From assembly GCF_008764245.1 (NCBI RefSeq), contig NZ_VTQV01000014.1, forward strand, positions 24,056 through 88,055: 64,000 bases of DNA, in the 5' to 3' direction. Source of the DNA: Bacillus subtilis (GTDB taxonomy: Bacteria; Bacillota; Bacilli; Bacillales; Bacillaceae_C). Of the stretch, positions 25,604 to 34,867 are shown piece after piece. The position numbers and the translations under genes are program-made. A model generated the notes under the pieces. It worked only from the letters and a program-made list of their open reading frames with translations, made no database searches and was not told where the DNA came from. Position 1 is the stretch's first letter. Every line of letters begins with the position of its first letter.

Positions 25604-26626
25604 ATGAGCAAATTAAAAGTTGGAGTAGTTGGTTGTGGAAGTATTGCGAAATTCCGCCACCTTCCAGAATATGCGATGAATGATCAAGTTGAGATTGTGG
25701 CAGTCTGTGACATTGTAGAAGAAAGAGCCAATAAAATGGCAAAGGAATATGGTGGTCAAGCTTTCACAAGTTATGAAGAGATGCTTCGTGATGCAGAATT
25801 AGATATTGTGTCTGTTTGTACGCCTAATTATTTGCATGCCCCTATCAGCATTGCAGCATTAGAAGCCGGAAAACATGTCTTATGTGAAAAACCAATGGCT
25901 ACATCTGAGAAAGAAGCATTGGATATGATTCAAGCAGCAGAAAAGAATGGCAAAAAGTTGATGATTGCCCATAACCAACGTTTTGTTGCTTCCCATGAAA
26001 AGGCGAGAGAACTCATTGCGGATGGAACCGTTGGAAAAATTCATAGCTTCCGTACAGCTTTCGGCCATCCTGGCCCAGAAGCATGGAGCATTGATGGGAA
26101 AGATAGTTGGTTCTTTAGAAAAGAAGAGGCATTTATTGGGGCAATGGGAGATCTCGGCGTCCATAAAACAGACCTTATGCGTTATTTATTAGGGGAAGAG
26201 TTTGTAGAAGTAGGTTCTTTCGTGGAATCAGGTGCCAAAGAAGATAGTACAGTAGATGATAATGCTGTTTGTATTTTGAAATCAGAGACGGGGATTATTG
26301 GAACACTTGCGGCAAGCTGGGCCTATGGGAAAGAAGATAATGCAACGATTATCTATGGAGAAAAGGCGGTATTACGTTTGGAAGATGATCCAGATCACTC
26401 CTTGATTGTTCATCATGTTGGTGGTGAGACAGAGAATTTTGATCTTGGAAAAATCCAATCGAATGAAGATGGTGGCCAGTCCAGTACACAGGTGATTGAC
26501 CATTTCGTTGACAGTATTGTGAAGGATACAGAACCGCCAATTAATGGGGAAGAAGGCATGAAATCATTAAAAGTTGTCTTGGCCGCATTAGAGTCTAGCG
26601 AAACAAAGAAAATTGTGCAAATCTAG
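25604..26626 (+). CDS. Gfo/Idh/MocA-family oxidoreductase
   Basis: The 340-residue NAD(P)-dependent sugar or polyol dehydrogenase has the intact Rossmann motif GVVGCGSIA (7-15) and the family EKP at 95-97 (CEKPMATS). A QRF segment near 125 and GDLGVHKTDLMRYL near 180 supply the catalytic His and Asp. ATG 25604 has AAGGGG 7 bases upstream; ATG 25598 is too close. It is paired with the isomerase/epimerase 67 bases downstream. The same pairing is found in inositol catabolism and in 3-keto-glycoside pathways, where the dehydrogenase oxidises the sugar ring and the TIM-barrel partner rearranges or eliminates. Confidence 0.92.
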   Translation: MSKLKVGVVGCGSIAKFRHLPEYAMNDQVEIVAVCDIVEERANKMAKEYGGQAFTSYEEMLRDAELDIVSVCTPNYLHAPISIAALEAGKHVLCEKPMATSEKEALDMIQAAEKNGKKLMIAHNQRFVASHEKARELIADGTVGKIHSFRTAFGHPGPEAWSIDGKDSWFFRKEEAFIGAMGDLGVHKTDLMRYLLGEEFVEVGSFVESGAKEDSTVDDNAVCILKSETGIIGTLAASWAYGKEDNATIIYGEKAVLRLEDDPDHSLIVHHVGGETENFDLGKIQSNEDGGQSSTQVIDHFVDSIVKDTEPPINGEEGMKSLKVVLAALESSETKKIVQI

Positions 26627-26693
26627 AAATAAACGTTAAAATGAAACTGTGTTTAATCAATTAATAATATGGAAGGGATAGGTGACTGTAGCT

Positions 26694-27662
26694 ATGAAAC
26701 TAGGAGTATTTACAGTACTGTTTGCAGAGAAATCTTTTGAGGAAATGCTTGATCATGTGAAAGCGTCCGGTCTAGATGCAGTAGAAATTGGGACAGGTGG
26801 TTCTCCAGGAAATGCACACTGTGACATGGATGCCTTACTTGAAAGTGAGGAAAAACGGAAAGATTACTTGCATCAAGTGGAATCACGGGGCTTAACGATC
26901 AGTGCGTTCAGCTGTCATAATAACCCAATTCATCCTAATAAAGAAGTTGCAAAAGAAGCAGATGAAACTTTGAGAAAAACTATTAAACTGGCATCATTAA
27001 TGAATGTACCTGTTGTGAATACTTTCTCAGGAACAGCTGGCGACCATGAAGGTGCAAAACAACCGAATTGGCCTACAGTTGCATGGCCACCAGAATATTT
27101 GGATGTCTATAACTGGCAGTGGGAAGAAAAGCTTATCCCATATTGGAAGGAAATTGGCAAATATGCAGAAGAACATAACGTAAAAATCGGCATTGAGCTT
27201 CATGGCGGTTTCCTAGTCCATTCTCCATATACTTTATTGAAATTGAGAGAAAATACTTCTGATGCAATTGGGGCGAACCTCGATCCAAGTCATATGTGGT
27301 GGCAAGGCATTGACCCAGTAGCTGCTATCAAAATTCTTGGTGAGAAAAATGCCATCCATCACTTCCATGCAAAAGATACTTACATTGATCCAGATAATCT
27401 AAACATGCATGGTTATTTAGATATGCAACCCTATGACAAAATGCAAACAAGAGCATGGACATTCCGTTCTGTTGGCTGTGGTCATGATGTGAAAGAATGG
27501 TCTGATATGATGAGTGCCCTTCGTTTATATGGTTATGACTATGTTGTTTCGATTGAACATGAAGATCCACTTATGTCTATTGAAGAGGGATTCCAACGCG
27601 CAGTTAGCAACCTGCAATCCGTCTTAATTAAAGAACAGCCAGCCGAGATGTGGTGGGCGTAA
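26694..27662 (+). CDS. Sugar phosphate isomerase/epimerase-like TIM barrel
   Basis: The 322-residue protein of the AP-endonuclease-2/IolE-like superfamily begins MKLGVFTVLFAEKSFEEML. Metal ligands are visible as Glu in IGIELHGG, Asp in GANLDPSHMWW, His in HHFHAKD and Glu in VSIEHEDP. These enzymes isomerise, epimerise, dehydrate or beta-eliminate keto-sugars using a divalent metal. ATG 26694 has AGGTGA 8 bases before it. It follows the Gfo/Idh oxidoreductase in what looks like a LacI-controlled operon closed by the hairpin at 27701. The substrate cannot be named from the sequence. Confidence 0.88.
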   Translation: MKLGVFTVLFAEKSFEEMLDHVKASGLDAVEIGTGGSPGNAHCDMDALLESEEKRKDYLHQVESRGLTISAFSCHNNPIHPNKEVAKEADETLRKTIKLASLMNVPVVNTFSGTAGDHEGAKQPNWPTVAWPPEYLDVYNWQWEEKLIPYWKEIGKYAEEHNVKIGIELHGGFLVHSPYTLLKLRENTSDAIGANLDPSHMWWQGIDPVAAIKILGEKNAIHHFHAKDTYIDPDNLNMHGYLDMQPYDKMQTRAWTFRSVGCGHDVKEWSDMMSALRLYGYDYVVSIEHEDPLMSIEEGFQRAVSNLQSVLIKEQPAEMWWA

Positions 27663-27700
27663 ATTAATAGAGGATTGCCCAAAAGGTATATTTAAATGTA

Positions 27701-27757
27701 GAAGGGATATTCGAAAGGCAAAAGAAGATTGCCTCGCGGATATCTCTTTCTTTTCTG
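27701..27757 (+). terminator. Intrinsic terminator of the LacI-controlled operon
   Basis: A long imperfect stem (GGGATAT...AAGGCAA pairing with TTGCCT...GGATATCTC) is followed by TTTCTTTTC, 39 bases past the isomerase stop. Confidence 0.65.
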
Positions 27758-27852
27758 TTAGGAATTTGACCGTCCAGGTCAAAAAATAGATAGCCGCCCC
27801 TCTTGATATCTCATCTCCATAACCTTTAAAATTGGGGCAGGAGGATATTCTT

Positions 27853-28968
27853 ATGAAAAAATATATCGTCGTTGGCGCCGGGATTCTTGGTGCTTCTACA
27901 GCGTATCATTTAGCCAAATCAGGGGCTGATGTGACGGTCATTGATCGAAAAGACGAAGGACAAGCGACACAGGCAGCAGCTGGAATTGTTTGCCCATGGT
28001 TATCTCAGCGTCGCAATCAAGCATGGTATCAGCTTGCTAAGTCTGGAGCGACTTATTATCCACAATTGATTACAGAACTTGAAAACGAAGGGGAGACCGA
28101 CACTGGTTATGCTCAAGTTGGCGCCCTAAGTATACATACGGATCCATACAAATTACAAGCAATGCAGATGAGAGCGATCGAGCGACGAAAAGATGCACCA
28201 GAGATTGGCGATGTGCAGCTCTTAACAGCAGAAGAAGCGAAAAAAATGTTCCCGCCACTTGCGGATGGATATGGGGCCGTGTATGTAAGTGGAGCAGCTC
28301 GCGTTGATGGTGGATCCATTCGCGATGCGTTATTACGAGCGGCAGAGAGAAATGGTGCGACGATTGTACGAGGAAATGCCCGTTTACAAGTGAGTGGAAA
28401 GAAAATCGTCAGTGTTCGTGTAGATGAAATGGAATTCCTTTGTCATGCTGTTTTGGTGACAAACGGGGCATGGGCGAAGGGATTATTGGAACCGCTGGAT
28501 ATTCAAATGAATGTTGATTTTCAAAAGGGCCAAATTATTCATATGCAAGTAAAAAATGAGAGCACAAAAGATTGGCCTGTTATTATGCCCCCAGGGGTTC
28601 ATTATCTGGTGCCATTTTCTGATGGAAGAATCGCCGTAGGTGTTACACACGAAAATCATACAGGTTTTGATGTAACTCCGACTGTTTCAGGTATGCATGA
28701 AATTTTTGAAAAAGCTTTAGAAGTAGCACCAGGTTTATCACAAAGTTACTTCCTTGATGTGAAAGTGGGGTTTCGGCCTTTTACACCTGGATTCTTACCT
28801 ATCATCGGGGCGCTTCCCGATTATGAAGGGATTTATCTCGCAAACGGACTTGGCTCAAGCGGTTTAACCGTTGGCCCCTATCTCGGTGCTCAGCTAGCAA
28901 AACTGGCACAGAATGAAAAGTTGGATATCTCATTAGAACATTATTCTGTGTTAAATGCATTAAACTAA
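27853..28968 (+). CDS. FAD-dependent oxidoreductase (DAO family)
   Basis: The 371-residue flavoprotein has an N-terminal dinucleotide-binding VVGAGILGAS (6-15), IDRKDEGQATQAAAGIV with the FAD-contact region, and a C-terminal RPFTPGFLPIIGALPDYEGI..NGLGSSGLTVGP block typical of D-amino-acid/glycine/sarcosine oxidases and dehydrogenases. It oxidises an amine or amino acid to an imine. AGGAGG lies 8 bases before ATG 27853. It is separated from the isomerase operon by a terminator, so it is probably transcribed on its own. It might supply the glycine-oxidase (ThiO) function missing from the thiazole operon 1.4 kb downstream, but a D-amino-acid role is equally likely. Confidence 0.85.
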   Translation: MKKYIVVGAGILGASTAYHLAKSGADVTVIDRKDEGQATQAAAGIVCPWLSQRRNQAWYQLAKSGATYYPQLITELENEGETDTGYAQVGALSIHTDPYKLQAMQMRAIERRKDAPEIGDVQLLTAEEAKKMFPPLADGYGAVYVSGAARVDGGSIRDALLRAAERNGATIVRGNARLQVSGKKIVSVRVDEMEFLCHAVLVTNGAWAKGLLEPLDIQMNVDFQKGQIIHMQVKNESTKDWPVIMPPGVHYLVPFSDGRIAVGVTHENHTGFDVTPTVSGMHEIFEKALEVAPGLSQSYFLDVKVGFRPFTPGFLPIIGALPDYEGIYLANGLGSSGLTVGPYLGAQLAKLAQNEKLDISLEHYSVLNALN

Positions 28969-29105
28969 GCGAACCTTGGGCTGATTCCCTTGGTCGCTTC
29001 ATTTGCAAAAAGATACGGAGTTTCGTAGAAAAAAATAGGCTTATTTTAAAGGGAATTTATTGAAAGAGTGGAGCATTTTGGCGAAAAATATGATACAATA
29101 ATATT

Positions 29106-29119
29106 AGAAAGCGTTTACA
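29106..29119. promoter_or_regulatory. CcpA binding site (cre)
   Basis: AGAAAGCGTTTACA matches the cre consensus TGWAANCGNTNWCA at 13 of 14 positions. It lies just after a TACAAT -10-like element at 29094-29099 and 22 bases before the GDPD start, a place where CcpA would block transcription when glucose is plentiful. Confidence 0.7.
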
Positions 29120-29141
29120 AATAAAGGGTAGGGGGAGTTTC

Positions 29142-29996
29142 ATGAGAATCACACCAAGAGCACTTAAAGCATACATGCTTGCAATCATTGGAATTGCGAG
29201 TCTCACTCTCCTAATCGGTTTTACAGAAAAGCCAAATACCAGTTTTGAATTGCAAGGGACGATAAGTGTTGCCCATCGTGGCGCCTCAGGTTATGCTCCT
29301 GAGAATACGATGGCTGCTTTTCAGAAGGCCGTTGATCATGGAATGGATTATATTGAGCTGGATATTCATTTATCAAAAGATAATCAACTTGTTATTATTC
29401 ATGATGATAAAGTGAACCGAACAACCAATGGGTCAGGATATGTTCGAAATTTTACATTAGAAGAATTAAAGGAATTAGATGCGGGAAGCAAATTTAATGC
29501 TTCTTTTAAAGGGGAAAAAATCATTACGCTAGAGGAGCTATTGGACACTATGCTCCACCAAATTGGGATTATTATTGAAATTAAGGAGCCAGAAGCCAAT
29601 GCAGGGATTGAGGAAATCCTTGCCGAACTTATTGAGCAATATAATAATACAAATAATGTAATCATCCAATCTATGAATTTTGAATCGATGAAGAAAATGC
29701 ACGAGTTACTCCCGAAAATTCCAGTGGCCGTACTTGTTTCAAGAGCTGAGCATCCACTTTCAAGTCAACAATTAGATGACATTGCCGATTATGCAACCTA
29801 TGTGAATTATAACATTCACTACTTACGACCAAGAGATGTGGAAGAAATTCATAAAAGAGATAAAAAGGTAATGGCTTGGACCATTCGCGATCCAAGAAAA
29901 ATGCAGAAGGCCCTTAACCTGGGAGTAGATGGAATCATAACCGATTATACGAAATGGATTGTCGATGCCAATCCGGCAGGAGTGGAAATGAATTAG
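29142..29996 (+). CDS. Membrane-anchored glycerophosphodiester phosphodiesterase
   Basis: The 284-residue GDPD has an N-terminal hydrophobic segment (residues 11-27), so it is secreted or anchored outside. Catalytic motifs are AHRGASG with His45/Arg46, PENTMAAF, ELDIHLSKD and VIIHDD. It hydrolyses glycerophosphodiesters or glycerol teichoic acid ends to glycerol-3-phosphate. A cre site and GGGGGAG lie directly upstream, implying catabolite repression. It is single in orientation between the FAD oxidoreductase and the thiazole riboswitch. With the cytoplasmic GDPD at 7071 it gives the window two phosphodiesterases, one per side of the membrane. Confidence 0.9.
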   Translation: MRITPRALKAYMLAIIGIASLTLLIGFTEKPNTSFELQGTISVAHRGASGYAPENTMAAFQKAVDHGMDYIELDIHLSKDNQLVIIHDDKVNRTTNGSGYVRNFTLEELKELDAGSKFNASFKGEKIITLEELLDTMLHQIGIIIEIKEPEANAGIEEILAELIEQYNNTNNVIIQSMNFESMKKMHELLPKIPVAVLVSRAEHPLSSQQLDDIADYATYVNYNIHYLRPRDVEEIHKRDKKVMAWTIRDPRKMQKALNLGVDGIITDYTKWIVDANPAGVEMN

Positions 29997-30135
29997 AAGC
30001 AATATTATATTTATTTATCTAAAATAAACGGTGACATCTGGAAGAAAGACTGGTAATCGAACAAACGTTTGAATAAATCAATTCTTGAGGGGGATAGAAA
30101 ATAAGTATCATATTAATGGCTCTATATTGAACCCC

Positions 30136-30164
30136 TTACATTTAGTTATTCTTTATGCTAGTAT
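30136..30164 (+). promoter_or_regulatory. Promoter of the thiazole operon
   Basis: TTACAT at 30136-30141 and TAGTAT at 30159-30164 are spaced by 17 bases and lie about 33 bases upstream of the TPP riboswitch. Confidence 0.5.
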
Positions 30165-30195
30165 ATTGGTGAGTATCATAATTTCATATAAAAAA

Positions 30196-30287
30196 TCACT
30201 AGGGGAATCCTTGAAAAGGACTGAGAGAAGAGTGGAACTCTGATACCCTTATAACCTGAACAGGTTGGTGCCTGCGTAGGGAAGTGT
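30196..30287 (+). ncRNA. TPP riboswitch (THI element)
   Basis: The conserved THI-box landmarks appear in order: CACTAGGGG at the 5' end, GACTGAGAG, GATACCCTTATAACCTGAACAGG in two pieces, and GCCTGCGTAGGGAAGTG at the 3' end. It binds thiamine pyrophosphate; the terminator at 30349-30379 follows before tenI, so high TPP should stop transcription of the thiazole genes. Confidence 0.97.
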
Positions 30288-30348
30288 GGAATAGCGAACA
30301 ACCCGTCATGGATCAGCCTTTTGCTGAGTAAGCGGGGCTTTTCATCTA

Positions 30349-30379
30349 CCACTTTCCCTACTGTTGGAAAGTGGTTTTT
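30349..30379 (+). terminator. TPP-riboswitch terminator
   Basis: A perfect CCACTTTCC / GGAAAGTGG stem with an 8-base loop is followed by TTTTTGT, 62 bases after the aptamer. It is the expression platform of the riboswitch. Confidence 0.9.
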
Positions 30380-30400
30380 GTATTGTTAAGGAGGGTTGTA

Positions 30401-31003
30401 TTGAAGAGATTGGTTGTCACGAATGACTGCTTGGATGTTAATACCTTAGCTCAACATATGATTGAAATGGATCCGTATGTTGATTTCTTTATCATTAGAG
30501 AGCGATCGAAAACAGTTCGAGAACAAATCCGCTTGCTTGAACATGTCATCGCAGCTGGAGTACAAAGAGAGAAGTTAGTGGTCAATGATCGGGTAGATGT
30601 TGCGGTTGTGATGGATATTCCCAAGGTGCAGTTACCGGGTCATGGTTTAGATGTTCAAGAAGTAAAAAATAATTTTCCACATCTTCAAATTGGAAAATCG
30701 ATTCATTCTGAACAAGAGGCTTTCGAGGCAAGCCATTCTGCAGCTGATTGGCTGCTGTATGGTCATGTGTTTCCAACAAACTGCAAGCCAGGAATTCCAG
30801 CCCGTGGGGTTCAAATGCTTAAGGCGATCACTGATCAAGTACCAATCGATGTATATGCGATTGGCGGAATCAAGCCTGAACATCTGCAAACTTTAGCCAA
30901 ACTAGGTATTAAAGGATTTGCGGTTATGTCGACAATATTTGAAGCACACGAGCCTGCAAGAATGGCAGAACAATATTATCATGCCTGTCAAGCGCTAAAT
31001 TAA
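30401..31003 (+). CDS. tenI: Thiazole tautomerase TenI
   Basis: The 200-residue ThiE-like TIM barrel belongs to the TenI group: the GHVFPTNCKPGIPARG loop is the TenI form of the phosphate loop region, and AIGGIKPEHL with VMSTIFEA ends the barrel. TenI aromatises the thiazole carboxylate product of ThiG rather than joining thiazole to pyrimidine. The start is TTG 30401 behind AAGGAGGG; upstream in-frame codons lie inside the riboswitch terminator. It heads the operon tenI-thiS-thiG-thiF. A ThiE function cannot be fully excluded from sequence alone. Confidence 0.85.
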   Translation: MKRLVVTNDCLDVNTLAQHMIEMDPYVDFFIIRERSKTVREQIRLLEHVIAAGVQREKLVVNDRVDVAVVMDIPKVQLPGHGLDVQEVKNNFPHLQIGKSIHSEQEAFEASHSAADWLLYGHVFPTNCKPGIPARGVQMLKAITDQVPIDVYAIGGIKPEHLQTLAKLGIKGFAVMSTIFEAHEPARMAEQYYHACQALN

Positions 31004-31030
31004 TAGTTGATGAAAGGAAATGAATCTTGG

Positions 31031-31231
31031 ATGGAGATTATTTTAAATGGACAATCTTATCAACTGCCAAAAAACATCCAGAGTGTCCAACAACTTCTAG
31101 AACATTTGACGCTGTCTGAAAGGGTTGTAATTGTGGAAGTCAATCGGGAAATTGTTCCCAAAGAGGAATATCAACGTGCGATTCATGAGCGGGATGAAGT
31201 AGAAATGATCCATTTTGTAGGAGGAGGATGA
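31031..31231 (+). CDS. thiS: Sulfur carrier protein ThiS
   Basis: The 66-residue ubiquitin-like protein begins [13 protein letters not shown] and ends IHFVGGG, with the C-terminal Gly-Gly that ThiF adenylates and that carries sulfur as a thiocarboxylate for thiazole synthesis. ATG 31031 gives the normal family length; the in-frame ATG at 31007 would add eight residues not found in the family. Its stop overlaps the start region of thiG. Confidence 0.93.
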   Translation: MEIILNGQSYQLPKNIQSVQQLLEHLTLSERVVIVEVNREIVPKEEYQRAIHERDEVEMIHFVGGG

Positions 31232-31233
31232 AG

Positions 31234-32007
31234 ATGAGTTCACTAAAAATAGGAGAAAAAAGTTTTATATCCAGACTTTTATTAGGTACAGGAAAATATC
31301 CATCATTTTCAATACAAAAAGAGGCTGTTAAAGTTTCTGAGGCGGAAATCTTAACTTTCGCATTAAGAAGAATGAATGTGTTTGAACCGTCCCAACCTAA
31401 TTTTTTAGAAATGCTGGACTTGTCCCAATACACTCTTCTCCCAAACACGGCAGGTGCGAAAACAGCAGAAGAAGCGGTGAGAACGGCTAAATTAGCGAAG
31501 GCTTCTGGCTTATGCGATATGGTAAAGGTTGAAATCATTGGCTGTGAAAAATCACTTTTACCCGATCCAGTCGAAACATTAAGGGCATCGGAAATGCTTC
31601 TTGAAGAAGGGTTTACCGTTTTAACCTATACTTCGGATGATGTCGTTCTTGCTAAAAGAATAGAGGAGCTAGGAGTTCATGCTATTATGCCGGGAGCATC
31701 CCCGATTGGTTCGGGAAAAGGCATTTTGAATCCGTTGAATTTGCAACTAATTATAGAGCAAGCTCAAGTACCAGTTATCATTGATGCAGGCATTGGATCA
31801 CCAAAGGACGCATGCTATGCCATGGAGCTTGGTGCGGATGCAGTTTTACTAAATACAGCCGTATCCGGTGCGAAAGATCCTGTGAAAATGGCGGAAGCGA
31901 TGAATTTAGCCATTAAGGCGGGCCGTATTGGATATGAAGCCGGCAGAATCGAGGAACGTGATTATGGGATAGCCAGTAGTCCGATGGAGGGATTACTCCC
32001 TACATGA
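31234..32007 (+). CDS. thiG: Thiazole synthase ThiG
   Basis: The 257-residue TIM-barrel enzyme condenses DXP, dehydroglycine and ThiS-thiocarboxylate to the thiazole phosphate. Family blocks are seen: [47 protein letters not shown] with the Schiff-base Lys, [13 protein letters not shown] and [23 protein letters not shown] 31234 is 6-9 bases after AGGAGG repeats; ATG 31228 is also in frame and overlaps thiS. It overlaps thiF by four bases at its end. Confidence 0.96.
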   Translation: MSSLKIGEKSFISRLLLGTGKYPSFSIQKEAVKVSEAEILTFALRRMNVFEPSQPNFLEMLDLSQYTLLPNTAGAKTAEEAVRTAKLAKASGLCDMVKVEIIGCEKSLLPDPVETLRASEMLLEEGFTVLTYTSDDVVLAKRIEELGVHAIMPGASPIGSGKGILNPLNLQLIIEQAQVPVIIDAGIGSPKDACYAMELGADAVLLNTAVSGAKDPVKMAEAMNLAIKAGRIGYEAGRIEERDYGIASSPMEGLLPT

Positions 32008-33017
32008 ATAGTCGCTATGAAAAACAGCAATTATTCCAACCGATTGGAGAGGGAGGACAAAAGAAAATCCAAGATGCTCATGTTTTAATTATTGGAGCTG
32101 GGGCACTTGGATCGGCGAATTCCGAAATGCTTGCTCGAGCTGGCGTCGGAAAATTAACCATTGTCGATCGAGATATTTTAGATTGGAGTAATCTTCAGAG
32201 GCAGCAACTGTATAAAGAACAGGATGTCCTAGATCAACTACCCAAAGCGGTTGCCGCAAAGAAACGAATAAGTGAGATCAATAGCATGATAGAGGTCGAA
32301 ACGTTTATTGCGGATGTGACAGCTAAAAATGTAGAGAAGCTAGTAGAGGGAAAAACGTTAGTTGTCGATGCTACCGACAATATTGAGACAAGACTGTTAG
32401 TGAATGATGCAACAAGAAAAGCAGATATCCCTTTTTTCATGGGGGCGATTGTGGCGAGTTATGGAATGATTTATCCGATTGGATTGGGGGATCAACCTTG
32501 TCTGCACTGTTTACTAGATGCGCTTCCTCCCCATACGCTCACATGTGACACATCAGGGGTCATAAGTCCGATTGTTCAGGTGGTTGCCGCCCATCAAGTT
32601 ACCAATGTATTTCAATATATTGTGGGAGCAGAAGTAGATTTGAAGCTAAAATCGTTTGACCTCTGGACAGGGGAACATGCAGCAATTAATGTGACGACAC
32701 TTAAGCGTCCAGATTGTCCAAGCTGTTGTGATCAAGCTACCTATCCTTTCTTATCAGACGATCGTCAAACGAGGGCTGCGGTATTATGCGGTCGTGATAC
32801 GGTACAATTAACGATTCCGCATATGAGAAAACTAGAATTAAGGCCCCTAGCTACTGCCATTCAGTCAGTTGTTAGCAAACTTATCTATAATGAACATTTA
32901 ATTGCTTGCCAATATCTTGACCATCGCATGGTACTCTTTAAAGATGGACGCATCTTGGTACATGGTACAAAGGATATTGTAAAGGCCAAAGCTTTAACAG
33001 CAAAATTACTCGGTTAA
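32004..33017 (+). CDS. thiF: ThiF/MoeB-type adenylyltransferase
   Basis: The 337-residue E1-like enzyme adenylates the ThiS C-terminus. It has the ATP-binding [20 protein letters not shown] (residues 27-46), [13 protein letters not shown], the DATDNIETR segment and two zinc pairs, PCLHC and CPSCC. It starts inside the thiG stop (ATGA). The C-terminal 80 residues may bind the carrier protein. It closes the operon, with a terminator 8 bases on. Being also like MoeB, it could serve molybdopterin synthesis, but its context favours thiazole. Confidence 0.93.
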   Translation: MNSRYEKQQLFQPIGEGGQKKIQDAHVLIIGAGALGSANSEMLARAGVGKLTIVDRDILDWSNLQRQQLYKEQDVLDQLPKAVAAKKRISEINSMIEVETFIADVTAKNVEKLVEGKTLVVDATDNIETRLLVNDATRKADIPFFMGAIVASYGMIYPIGLGDQPCLHCLLDALPPHTLTCDTSGVISPIVQVVAAHQVTNVFQYIVGAEVDLKLKSFDLWTGEHAAINVTTLKRPDCPSCCDQATYPFLSDDRQTRAAVLCGRDTVQLTIPHMRKLELRPLATAIQSVVSKLIYNEHLIACQYLDHRMVLFKDGRILVHGTKDIVKAKALTAKLLG

Positions 33018-33024
33018 AAACGCC

Positions 33025-33056
33025 AAAATGCATCTCAAATAAGAGGTGCATTTTTT
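33025..33056 (+). terminator. Terminator of the thiazole operon
   Basis: AAATGCATCTC pairs with GAGGTGCATTT around a 6-base loop, followed by a T run, 8 bases after the thiF stop. Confidence 0.9.
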
Positions 33057-33092
33057 GCAGGATAGGAAAGTATAAAAATTGGCTAATGTTCG

Positions 33093-33218
33093 GATCTAGC
33101 TCCAGCGCCTAGCCCCTCGAGGTCAAATAACCCTGAACCTATGAAGGGAAAGATCGCCCTTCATAGGTTCAGGAACATTTGCTTGTCGGGGCTGAGCAAG
33201 GCGCTTGCGCTTTTCTTA
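33093..33218 (-). repeat. Dispersed mosaic repeat, copy B (reverse orientation)
   Basis: It is the reverse complement of the family ends (GGCGCTTGCGCTTTTCTT on the right; TAGCTCCAGCGCC on the left) around a large hairpin. The core stem 33132-33148 / 33157-33173 is a perfect 17-bp inverted repeat, CCTGAACCTATGAAGGG. Copy D has the same element with CCTAGGAAGGG / CCCTTCCTAGG in place of CCTATGAAGGG / CCCTTCATAGG, so the base pair changed as a pair. It lies between the thi operon and katA. Confidence 0.85.
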
Positions 33219-33304
33219 TGATCCTCCAATAAACACGATCACTTTATTCATTTTTCCACCAGGAGATACATATATTCATCATTAGAATGGAAATCGATCT
33301 TTAT
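33219..33304. other. Gap between repeat copy B and the PerR box
   Basis: Together with copy B and the katA control region it makes a 383-base interval without a gene after thiF. Apart from those elements I see no structure or coding signal here. Confidence 0.4.
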
Positions 33305-33319
33305 TTAAAATTATTATAA
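33305..33319. promoter_or_regulatory. PerR box upstream of katA
   Basis: TTAAAATTATTATAA matches the PerR consensus TTATAATNATTATAA with one mismatch and lies just upstream of the katA promoter. PerR would repress the gene until peroxide oxidises it. Confidence 0.8.
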
Positions 33320-33326
33320 TTAGAGA

Positions 33327-33354
33327 TTGATTTTTAATTAAAATATGTTATTAT
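33327..33354 (+). promoter_or_regulatory. katA promoter
   Basis: TTGATT (33327-33332) and TATTAT (33349-33354), spaced by 16 bases, lie directly downstream of the PerR box and 47 bases before the katA start. Confidence 0.6.
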
Positions 33355-33400
33355 GTTTTATATACTATAAATAGCAATTATAAAAAGAAGGCGGGATAAT

Positions 33401-34867
33401 ATGAGTAACGAACGTAAGAATTTAACAACTAGTTGGGGTTCCCCCGTTGGAGACAATCAGAATTCCATCACAGCAGGGGCGCGTGGCCCGGTGCTCATAC
33501 AAGATGTTCATTTGTTAGAAAAACTAGCCCATTTTAATCGGGAAAGAATTCCTGAGCGTGTGGTTCATGCGAAAGGGGCAGGAGCTCACGGCTATTTTCA
33601 AGTAACCAATGATGTTTCTCAATACACAAAGGCTGATTTTCTATCGGAAGTGGGAAAAAGAACACCCATGTTCATCCGATTCTCAACTGTGGCAGGTGAA
33701 TTAGGATCAGCTGATACTGTTCGTGATCCACGTGGTTTCGCTGTTAAATTTTATACAGAAGAAGGAAATTATGATTTAGTTGGGAATAATACGCCTGTTT
33801 TCTTCATTCGTGATGCGATTAAATTTCCTGATTTTATTCATACACAAAAAAGAGATCCGCAAACACACTTGAAAAATCCAACAGCGGTTTGGGATTTCTG
33901 GTCATTATCGCCAGAATCATTGCATCAAGTGACGATTCTTATGTCTGACCGGGGCATTCCGGCAACTTTCCGTCATATGAACGGCTATGGCAGCCATACT
34001 TTTAAATGGGTTAATGCGGAAGGTGAAGCGGTTTGGGTGAAATATCACTTTAAAACAGAACAAGGGATTAAAAACCTAGACGTAAAACTAGCTGAAAAAC
34101 TAGCAGGTGAAAATCCAGATTATCATACAGAAGATTTATTTAATGCCATTGAAAAAGGCGATTTTCCAAAGTGGAAGCTCTATGTACAAATCATGCCTTT
34201 GGAGGATGCTGATACGTATCGGTTTGATCCATTTGATGTGACGAAAGTTTGGTCGCAAAAGGATTATCCATTGATTGAAGTTGGGGAAATGGTTTTAGAT
34301 CGTAATCCCGAAAATTACTTTGCGGAAGTGGAACAAGCAACCTTCTCACCAGGAACACTTGTCCCAGGAATTGAACCATCACCAGATAAAATGCTACAAG
34401 GACGCTTATTTGCTTATCATGATGCCCATCGTTATCGTGTTGGGACCAACCATCAGATGCTGCCAATTAATCGAGCAAAAAATGAAGTGAATAACTACCA
34501 ACGTGATGGTGCTATGAGGTTTGATACAAATGGTGGAGGTTCCGTTTACTACGAACCTAATAGTTTTTCAGGTCCTGCTGAAACTCCAGAAAATAAACAA
34601 TCTGGTTTTGCTGTATCAGGCGTAGCGGAAAGTGTTCCTTATGATCACCATGATCATTACACACAAGCTGGCGATCTCTACCGTTTGCTAAGCGAGGAAG
34701 AGCGTACAAGATTGGTAGAAAATATCGTAAATGCGATGAAACCAGTAGAAAGAGAAGATATTAAGCTTCGCCAAATTGGTCATTTCTACAAAGCTGACCC
34801 TGAATATGGTACACGGATTGCAGAAGGACTTGGTTTGGAAGTTCCAAAAGAAGAAGCACGTTCATAA
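33401..34867 (+). CDS. katA: Vegetative heme catalase
   Basis: The 488-residue monofunctional catalase decomposes hydrogen peroxide. The active-site His lies in [13 protein letters not shown], Asn in [18 protein letters not shown], and the proximal heme ligand Tyr is in [14 protein letters not shown]. Length fits the small-subunit catalases such as B. subtilis KatA. AAAGAAGGCGGG precedes the ATG. The PerR box and promoter just upstream indicate peroxide induction. The C-terminal region up to KEEARS lacks a flavodoxin-like domain, so it is not a large-subunit catalase. It stands alone as a single-gene unit. Confidence 0.97.
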   Translation: MSNERKNLTTSWGSPVGDNQNSITAGARGPVLIQDVHLLEKLAHFNRERIPERVVHAKGAGAHGYFQVTNDVSQYTKADFLSEVGKRTPMFIRFSTVAGELGSADTVRDPRGFAVKFYTEEGNYDLVGNNTPVFFIRDAIKFPDFIHTQKRDPQTHLKNPTAVWDFWSLSPESLHQVTILMSDRGIPATFRHMNGYGSHTFKWVNAEGEAVWVKYHFKTEQGIKNLDVKLAEKLAGENPDYHTEDLFNAIEKGDFPKWKLYVQIMPLEDADTYRFDPFDVTKVWSQKDYPLIEVGEMVLDRNPENYFAEVEQATFSPGTLVPGIEPSPDKMLQGRLFAYHDAHRYRVGTNHQMLPINRAKNEVNNYQRDGAMRFDTNGGGSVYYEPNSFSGPAETPENKQSGFAVSGVAESVPYDHHDHYTQAGDLYRLLSEEERTRLVENIVNAMKPVEREDIKLRQIGHFYKADPEYGTRIAEGLGLEVPKEEARS

